DNA of 64,000 nucleotides from Calditrichales bacterium MX18-03 (GTDB lineage Bacteria; Bacillota; Clostridia; Lutisporales; Lutisporaceae): positions 372,001 through 436,000 of the forward strand of contig JAJGRE010000001.1 in the NCBI GenBank assembly GCA_021083345.1, read 5' to 3'. The notes under the pieces were generated by a model, which was not told the origin of the DNA, searched no databases, and saw nothing but the letters and a program-made list of their open reading frames with translations. Below are positions 59,174-64,000 of this stretch, one piece after another. The first letter of the stretch is position 1. The number at the start of each line of letters is the position of its first letter. The position numbers and the translations under genes were made by a program.

Positions 59174-60517
59174 TTATTTAAAGAAAGGCAAGCGTTTTTT
59201 ACCCTTCTTTATATCTTTTTCCATACCTGCAAACTGCTTCATCATTTTCTTGGTCTGCTCGAAGTTTTTCATGACGCGGTTGACTTCCTGGATGCTGGTA
59301 CCGCTGCCTGCAGCAATGCGCTTGCGGCGGCTGCCGTTGATGATGTCCGGGTTGTGCCTTTCCTTTTTCGTCATGGAATGGATGATGGCCTCCACTTTGA
59401 CAAGCTCCCGATCATCAACCTCCATGCCCTTCATCTTGGCATTATTCATGCCGGGTATCATTTCCATGATCTGGCTCAGCGGTCCCATTTTCTTCATCTG
59501 CTGCAGCTGATCCAGAAAGTCGTCGAAGGTGAACTGCTGGCTGCGGATCTTCTTCTCCAACTCCAGTGCCTTTTTCTCATCAAAGGCTGTCTGCGCTTTT
59601 TCGATCAGGCTCAATACGTCGCCCATACCCAGTATTCTGGAAGCCATACGGTCGGGATGGAATACCTCCAGGTCCTCCATTTTTTCCCCCATACCGGCAA
59701 ATTTGATGGGCTTGCCTGTAACGGCCTTGACGGACAGTGCTGCACCGCCCCGGGTATCGCCGTCCAGCTTGGTCAGTATGACCCCGTCGAGTCCCAGTTT
59801 CTCATTGAAGCTTTCGGCCACATTGACTGCATCCTGCCCCGTCATGGAATCTACCACCAGAAGTATTTCAGTGGGTCTGACGCTCTGCTTGATATTGAGC
59901 AGCTCATCCATCAGCTCTTCATTTATATGAAGCCGTCCCGCCGTATCGATGATGACGACATCATTTCCGTTCTTTTGTGCCTGCGCGATAGCGGCTTTTG
60001 AGATGTCCACCGGGTCAACCTTGTCCCCCATGGTGAAGACATCAACACCGACCTTCTCACCCACAACCTGAAGCTGCTTGACAGCCGCAGGCCTGTAGAC
60101 GTCACATGCGACCAGCAGCGGGTTCTTGCCCTGCTGCTTCTTAAGCACCAGTCCCAGCTTGCCGCAGGTAGTGGTCTTGCCGGCGCCCTGCAGTCCGACC
60201 ATCATCAGGATGGTGGGCGGCTTTGAGGCGAACATGATCTTGCTCTGGGTATTGCCCATCAGTTCGGTCAGCTGGTCATTGACAATTTTGACAACCTGCT
60301 GCCCCGGGGTAAGGCTCTCCAGGATTTCCTGCCCTACTGCCCTTTCCGTTACTTTATTGATAAAGTCCTTTACCACCTTAAAGCTTACATCCGCTTCAAG
60401 CAAGGCCATTTTGACCTCCCGCATGGCGTCCTTTATATCTTTTTCATTGAGTTTTCCTGCTCCCCTGAGCTTTTTCAACGTTTGCTGCAGCCTCTCGGCC
60501 AAACCTTCAAAAGCCAT
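59174..60517 (-). CDS. ffh: Signal recognition particle protein Ffh
   Basis: A 447-residue SRP54. The N domain leads to a G domain with P-loop GLQGAGKTTTCGKLGL, KNPLLVACDVYRPAAVKQL, VIIDTAGRLHINEELM, LDGVILTKLDGDTRGG and FAGMGEKMEDLEVF. The Met-rich M domain, which binds signal sequences and 4.5S RNA, reads QLQQMKKMGPLSQIMEMIPGM and RRKRIAAGSGTSIQEVNRVM. The C-terminus is Lys-rich. It works with FtsY and the YlxM-type protein encoded nearby. ATG 60517 follows GGGAGG. Confidence 0.98.
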   Translation of the reverse strand: MAFEGLAERLQQTLKKLRGAGKLNEKDIKDAMREVKMALLEADVSFKVVKDFINKVTERAVGQEILESLTPGQQVVKIVNDQLTELMGNTQSKIMFASKPPTILMMVGLQGAGKTTTCGKLGLVLKKQQGKNPLLVACDVYRPAAVKQLQVVGEKVGVDVFTMGDKVDPVDISKAAIAQAQKNGNDVVIIDTAGRLHINEELMDELLNIKQSVRPTEILLVVDSMTGQDAVNVAESFNEKLGLDGVILTKLDGDTRGGAALSVKAVTGKPIKFAGMGEKMEDLEVFHPDRMASRILGMGDVLSLIEKAQTAFDEKKALELEKKIRSQQFTFDDFLDQLQQMKKMGPLSQIMEMIPGMNNAKMKGMEVDDRELVKVEAIIHSMTKKERHNPDIINGSRRKRIAAGSGTSIQEVNRVMKNFEQTKKMMKQFAGMEKDIKKGKKRLPFFK

Positions 60518-60536
60518 TCAAATACCTCCCGGCTTT

Positions 60537-60902
60537 TTATACTGCACTTCCCAGCAGTCCGTCCACATGCTCCCGAATGCTGTCCAGCTTCTCCCTTGCA
60601 CTGTCGCTCAGCGCTTCAGTCCGCAGAATTTCCTCCAGCATCAGGTCCACCTGGCTGATGCCGTTCTTTTGTTCTATGAAGCGGTTCACCAGCTTCAGTT
60701 TTTCCTCATAATCAAAAAGCGTTTTCTCCGCCCTTTTCAGCGCATCGTATACACCCTGCCTGCTGATTCCCAGCTGCTCGGATATTTCACTCAACGACAG
60801 ATCGTCGTTGTAGTACATTTCCACGATTTCAATCTGCTTATCTGTAAGAAGCTGTCCGTAAAAATCAAACAAAAGCGCGATCTGAACTATCTTCTCGTAC
60901 AT
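60537..60902 (-). CDS. ylxM: SRP-associated HTH protein YlxM
   Basis: A 121-residue protein with a sigma-70 region-4-like HTH: MYYNDDLSLSEISEQLGISRQGVYDALKRAEKTLFDYEEKL. YlxM proteins are found next to ffh in Gram-positives and associate with the SRP in streptococci. The start ATG 60902 follows GAGGTG. A long perfect palindrome ends four bases upstream of the ribosome site. It lies 19 bp before ffh and belongs to the same transcript. Confidence 0.94.
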   Translation of the reverse strand: MYEKIVQIALLFDFYGQLLTDKQIEIVEMYYNDDLSLSEISEQLGISRQGVYDALKRAEKTLFDYEEKLKLVNRFIEQKNGISQVDLMLEEILRTEALSDSAREKLDSIREHVDGLLGSAV

Positions 60903-60914
60903 GCTTCACACCTC

Positions 60915-60956
60915 AAAATAACAATGTAAAGGTTTTAACCTTTACATTGTTATTTT
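60915..60956. terminator. Perfect 42-bp palindrome between ftsY and ylxM
   Basis: The 20-base arms AAAATAACAATGTAAAGGTT (60915-60934) and 60937-60956 are perfectly complementary around a TT centre. The minus-strand hairpin would end in TTTT right before the ylxM ribosome site, so it may terminate ftsY transcripts partially or bind a regulator. The gap holds nothing else. Confidence 0.6.
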
Positions 60957-60983
60957 ATAGATGTATGGATGAAATGTCAAGTG

Positions 60984-62222
60984 TTATTCTGCAAATAATG
61001 CTTCCGCAAAGGCTTGCGGGTCAAAATCCTGCAGATCGTTAACCTTTTCGCCTACGCCGATCAGTTTGACGGGAATAGCAAGCTCCGACTTGATGGCTAT
61101 GATGATACCGCCTTTGGCCGTGCCGTCCAGCTTGGTCAGAATAAGACCGGTTATATCCGCAACTTCCTTGAAAATTTTGGCCTGTGAAATGGCGTTCTGT
61201 CCGGTAGTGGCATCCAGCACCAGCAAGGTTTCCCGATGGGCCTCAGGATATTCCCTTTCAATGACTTTAAAGATTTTTCTCAGTTCTTCCATCAGATTTT
61301 TCTTGTTGTGAAGTCTTCCCGCGGTATCGCAGATCAGGACATCCGCTTTCTTTGACTTTGCAGAGTTGATGGCATCAAAGATGACTGCTGCCGGATCTGC
61401 ACCTTCCTGATGCTTGATGACCTCTACACCGGCCCGCTTGCCCCATATCTCCAACTGGTCAATGGCTGCCGCCCTGAAGGTATCCGCAGCCGCGATAATG
61501 ACCTTCTTGCCCGACTTCTTCAGCCGGTTTGCAATCTTCCCGATGGAGGTGGTCTTGCCCACACCGTTGACACCGATGATCAGAATAATTTCTGGAGAAT
61601 GCTGGCCGATATTCCCGGCATCCGTTCCCATGATCTGCGTAATTTCCTGCTTCAGCAATTCCTTTACCGACATGGGATCCTTTATGCTTTGCTCCTTGGT
61701 TCTTCTTCGCAGGCTGTCTAATATCTGCATGGTGGTCGCAACACCCACGTCTGCCGTAATCAGGATCTCTTCCAGTTCTTCAAAAAGCTCTTCATCCACG
61801 CTCTTGAAGTTCAAGAGCACGTCGTTGATTTTTTCGGTAATATTTTTTCTTGTCTTGAAGAGTCCTTCCTTGAGGCGGCTGAAAAAGGAAGTTTTTCCTT
61901 CCTGCTGCTCTTCCGGCTCTTCCGGCTCTTCAGGCTCTTCAGGTTCTTCTTCTGAGGCTTCCTCTGATAGTTCCTCGAAAGGTTCTTCGTAACGCTCCTC
62001 GTCAGATACTTCTTCTAGCTCTTCTGCAGGCTCATCTCCGGTCTCTTCTCCCAACACCCCTGCAGGCTCTTCCTGCTGTTCCGTTTCAAGTGGTGTCTCA
62101 TTCATTTCTTCTGCCAGCATTGCCTCGATTTCCTCATCCGAGAGCTGCTCCTCCTGTTGCCCCAATATCTCTTCTTCTTTTTCCTTATCTTTTTTGAACA
62201 GCTTGGAAAAAAAGTTGGCCAT
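60984..62222 (-). CDS. ftsY: Signal recognition particle receptor FtsY
   Basis: A 412-residue SRP receptor GTPase. The first 110 residues are a highly acidic linker with a Glu-Pro repeat (EEPEEPEEPEEPEE) that likely contacts the membrane or SecYEG. The NG domain follows: P-loop IGVNGVGKTTSIGKIAN, AADTFRAAAIDQLEIWG, LICDTAGRLHNKKNLMEEL, LTKLDGTAKGG and GVGEKVNDLQDFDP. ATG 62222 follows GGAG. It lies between smc and ylxM-ffh, the standard order. Confidence 0.97.
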   Translation of the reverse strand: MANFFSKLFKKDKEKEEEILGQQEEQLSDEEIEAMLAEEMNETPLETEQQEEPAGVLGEETGDEPAEELEEVSDEERYEEPFEELSEEASEEEPEEPEEPEEPEEQQEGKTSFFSRLKEGLFKTRKNITEKINDVLLNFKSVDEELFEELEEILITADVGVATTMQILDSLRRRTKEQSIKDPMSVKELLKQEITQIMGTDAGNIGQHSPEIILIIGVNGVGKTTSIGKIANRLKKSGKKVIIAAADTFRAAAIDQLEIWGKRAGVEVIKHQEGADPAAVIFDAINSAKSKKADVLICDTAGRLHNKKNLMEELRKIFKVIEREYPEAHRETLLVLDATTGQNAISQAKIFKEVADITGLILTKLDGTAKGGIIIAIKSELAIPVKLIGVGEKVNDLQDFDPQAFAEALFAE

Positions 62223-62274
62223 TCTATTACGCTCCTTTTGAAAATTCTATCATCTATTGCCTGCAGCCTTACTG

Positions 62275-64000
62275 CTAACTGACCTTGTCCTCAAGCTTGA
62301 CGGAAATCAGTTTTGAAACACCGCTGTCCTCCATGCTGACGCCATAAAGGCAATCTGCTGCTTCCATTGTCCCTTTCCGATGGGTTACGATAATAAACTG
62401 GGTAGTCGCCGAAAACTCCACCAGGAACTGTGCATACCGGTCCACATTGGCATCGTCCAGTGCCGCATCGATTTCGTCCAGCACGCAGAAGGGCGCCGGC
62501 TTCATTTTCAGAATCCCGAAAAGCAGTGCAGTAGCCGTCAAAGCTCTTTCGCCACCGGAGAGCAGCATCAGGTTCTGCAGCTTCTTGCCCGGCGGCTTTG
62601 CGATGATCTCTATCCCGGACTCCAGCACGTTCTCTTCATCGGAAATCACCAGCTGTGCAAACCCTCCGCCAAAGAGCTTCTGAAAGACCTGTCCGAAATT
62701 CTCATTGATCTTGTTGAACTCCGTGATGAACTGGACCTTCATGTTCTCAGTAATCTCCTGGATCACACCGATCAGGTTATCCCGCGCCCTGGTCAGGTCA
62801 TCCACCTGATTCTTCAGGAAGAGGTAGCGCTCCTGAAGCTTTTCATACTCTTCCACCGCATTGACATTGACGGTCCCCATCTCACGGATCTCGCCTTTCA
62901 GCTCCTCGCAGCGCTTGCCGGCCCAGCTGAGATTCAGCTTGTCGTCTTTATACTCCATTGCTTTGACATAGCTCATGTCGTAAGTCTCCAGAAGCTTCAT
63001 CTCCACATTGTCCAGCTCCACCTCAATCCTGGCGAACTGCATTTCGATGCGGTGCAGGTCTCCTTGCAGGTTAGCAGCATCCTTGCTGCACTCCTTCATG
63101 CTCTCTTCCACATGCTGAAGAGCCTGCAGCATTTCCAACCGGCTTCCTTCCTTCACATTGTGCTGCTGCTGCATTTCATCGATTTCCGCCCGCAGCACGC
63201 CCATCGCCCCCCGCTTCTCCTGAAGCCTTGCAGTCAGTGTGTCCGCTTCCGAGGCTTCCCGCAGGATTTCCTGCTCATTCCCCTCTATCTCCTGAAGCAG
63301 CTCCTGTATCCTTTGCTCCAGATCACGGACCAGGTTCTCCGCGGTCCTTTTATTATGCTCAACGGAGGCCAGTTTTATTTTAAGGTCGGTGATCTCTTCA
63401 TTGTAGTCATCCCGAACTTCCTTGAACTGCTTCATCTGCTCCTGCAGTGCGGCAATGTCTTCCTCCGCCGCTGTCTTCTCCCGGTTTACCGCTTCTGCTT
63501 TTTTTGTATTCTCATCGATGATGCTGCCGGTATCTCCCAATTCCTTGTTCAGCTCTGCCAAGTCCTTGCGGTTCAAGCCGATGCGGTCGGAAATGATTTG
63601 CAGGTCATTTAGGATGTTATCACAGCGGTTCTTATAGTTGTTGATATCAATCAGCAAGGAATGGTGCAAATCGGTCTTGAAGCCGATATCCGCCGTAAGG
63701 TCTGCGGCCTTCTGTTTCAGCGTCTCCAGCTGTCGGCTGCTTTCCGCAAGCGCGGCACTCTTTTCCTCGTATTGCGTTTTCAGGCTCTCTATCTCATTTT
63801 TTCTGGACAATACCGAGCTGGAGGCGGCATGCAGGCTTCCACCGGTAATGGAACCGCCGGCATTGATGATTTCTCCCGCCAGCGTAACGATTCTGAACTC
63901 ATAGCCCGCCGCCCTTGCAATCCGGATAGCTGCATCCATATCCTCAACCACTGCTATTCTGCCCAGCAGGTTCAGCATAATACCGTTGTATTTGGCATCA
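62275..64000 (-). CDS. smc: Chromosome segregation protein SMC (C-terminal part, partial)
   Basis: The C-terminal part of SMC, truncated by the window edge, with the 5' part missing. At the right edge the frame reads DAKYNGIMLNLLGRIAVVED, which is the end of the hinge. A long coiled coil follows (about 350 residues of heptad-like EE/QL repeats), then the ATPase head with GGFAQLVISDEENVLESGIEIIAKPPGK, the ABC signature LLSGGERALTATALLF and Walker B PFCVLDEIDAALDDANV. Condensin function in chromosome organisation is well established. It lies 52 bp upstream of ftsY. Confidence 0.95.
   Translation of the reverse strand, partial: DAKYNGIMLNLLGRIAVVEDMDAAIRIARAAGYEFRIVTLAGEIINAGGSITGGSLHAASSSVLSRKNEIESLKTQYEEKSAALAESSRQLETLKQKAADLTADIGFKTDLHHSLLIDINNYKNRCDNILNDLQIISDRIGLNRKDLAELNKELGDTGSIIDENTKKAEAVNREKTAAEEDIAALQEQMKQFKEVRDDYNEEITDLKIKLASVEHNKRTAENLVRDLEQRIQELLQEIEGNEQEILREASEADTLTARLQEKRGAMGVLRAEIDEMQQQHNVKEGSRLEMLQALQHVEESMKECSKDAANLQGDLHRIEMQFARIEVELDNVEMKLLETYDMSYVKAMEYKDDKLNLSWAGKRCEELKGEIREMGTVNVNAVEEYEKLQERYLFLKNQVDDLTRARDNLIGVIQEITENMKVQFITEFNKINENFGQVFQKLFGGGFAQLVISDEENVLESGIEIIAKPPGKKLQNLMLLSGGERALTATALLFGILKMKPAPFCVLDEIDAALDDANVDRYAQFLVEFSATTQFIIVTHRKGTMEAADCLYGVSMEDSGVSKLISVKLEDKVS

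Noticed and set aside
59168-60001. A 277-codon plus-strand frame opposite ffh
   Set aside because: Antisense to ffh, no recognisable domain and no start signals.
61905-61960. Short tandem repeats that could look like a repeat array
   Set aside because: They encode the Glu-Pro repeat of FtsY and have no spacers, so this is not a CRISPR or an intergenic repeat.
62380-63612. A 410-codon plus-strand frame opposite smc
   Set aside because: It mirrors the coiled-coil codon bias of smc, has no ribosome site, and lies wholly antisense to a clear gene.

Overview
The window comes from a spore-forming Gram-positive bacterium of the Clostridia type. The evidence is strong AGGAGG ribosome binding sites, several TTG and GTG starts, spore genes (ytxC, an alpha/beta-type SASP with a sigma-G-like promoter, pdaB, a GerQ-like coat protein), and a 3' block in the Firmicutes order smc-ftsY-ylxM-ffh-rpsP-khpA-rimM-trmD-rplS-rbgA-rnhB-ylqG-ylqH-yraN. 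I cannot name the genus. No phage, transposon or CRISPR array was seen.

Layout. 1-4200 (minus): an operon of a peptide-type solute-binding protein, a DUF6305-like protein, a membrane histidine kinase and a response regulator, with no permeases. 4300-6900 (minus): a DUF445 protein, YtxC, a DUF6873-like protein and an unlisted small ORF. 7018-7522: a five-gene tRNA operon (Val-Asp-Phe-Gly-Cys) with its promoter and terminator. 7674-12228 (minus): hslO, a methyltransferase, the SASP, a membrane-anchored unknown and an M20 deacetylase. 12509-17751 (plus): a lysine-riboswitch-controlled operon asd-dapA-dapB-dapH-lysC. 17755-23126 (minus): YitT, a corrinoid adenosyltransferase, a double-OB SSB-like protein, a Mur-ligase homologue without a recognisable P-loop, and an RNA methyltransferase. 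23273-27650 (plus): MoxR, DUF58 and transglutaminase-like proteins. 27702-33524: mixed single genes, a tRNA-Ala, a gene fragment and small membrane peptides.

33544-48051 is the main accessory region, a uronate-polysaccharide utilisation locus. A minus-strand operon encodes an ABC importer (binding protein and two permeases), a GH88 unsaturated glucuronyl hydrolase, a heparinase II/III-type lyase, KduI and a KduD-like dehydrogenase. A divergent plus-strand operon encodes a YesM/YesN-type two-component system, a second heparinase-like protein and a discoidin-like protein. Neither lyase has a signal peptide. The inferred route is import of oligosaccharides, intracellular lysis, release of the unsaturated uronate, then isomerisation and reduction. 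Two direct repeats 21 bp apart between the operons are the likely regulator site.

48116-55465 holds a GerQ-like protein, a SplB-like radical SAM protein, a LexA-box-preceded Y-family polymerase and housekeeping genes. 55583-64000 is the ribosome-biogenesis and SRP block. It includes a roughly 227-nt rod-like structured element between rplS and rbgA that no gene explains, and ends in a truncated smc. The most interesting unexplained items are that element, the orphan binding-protein/two-component operon, the lyase locus and the degenerate Mur ligase.
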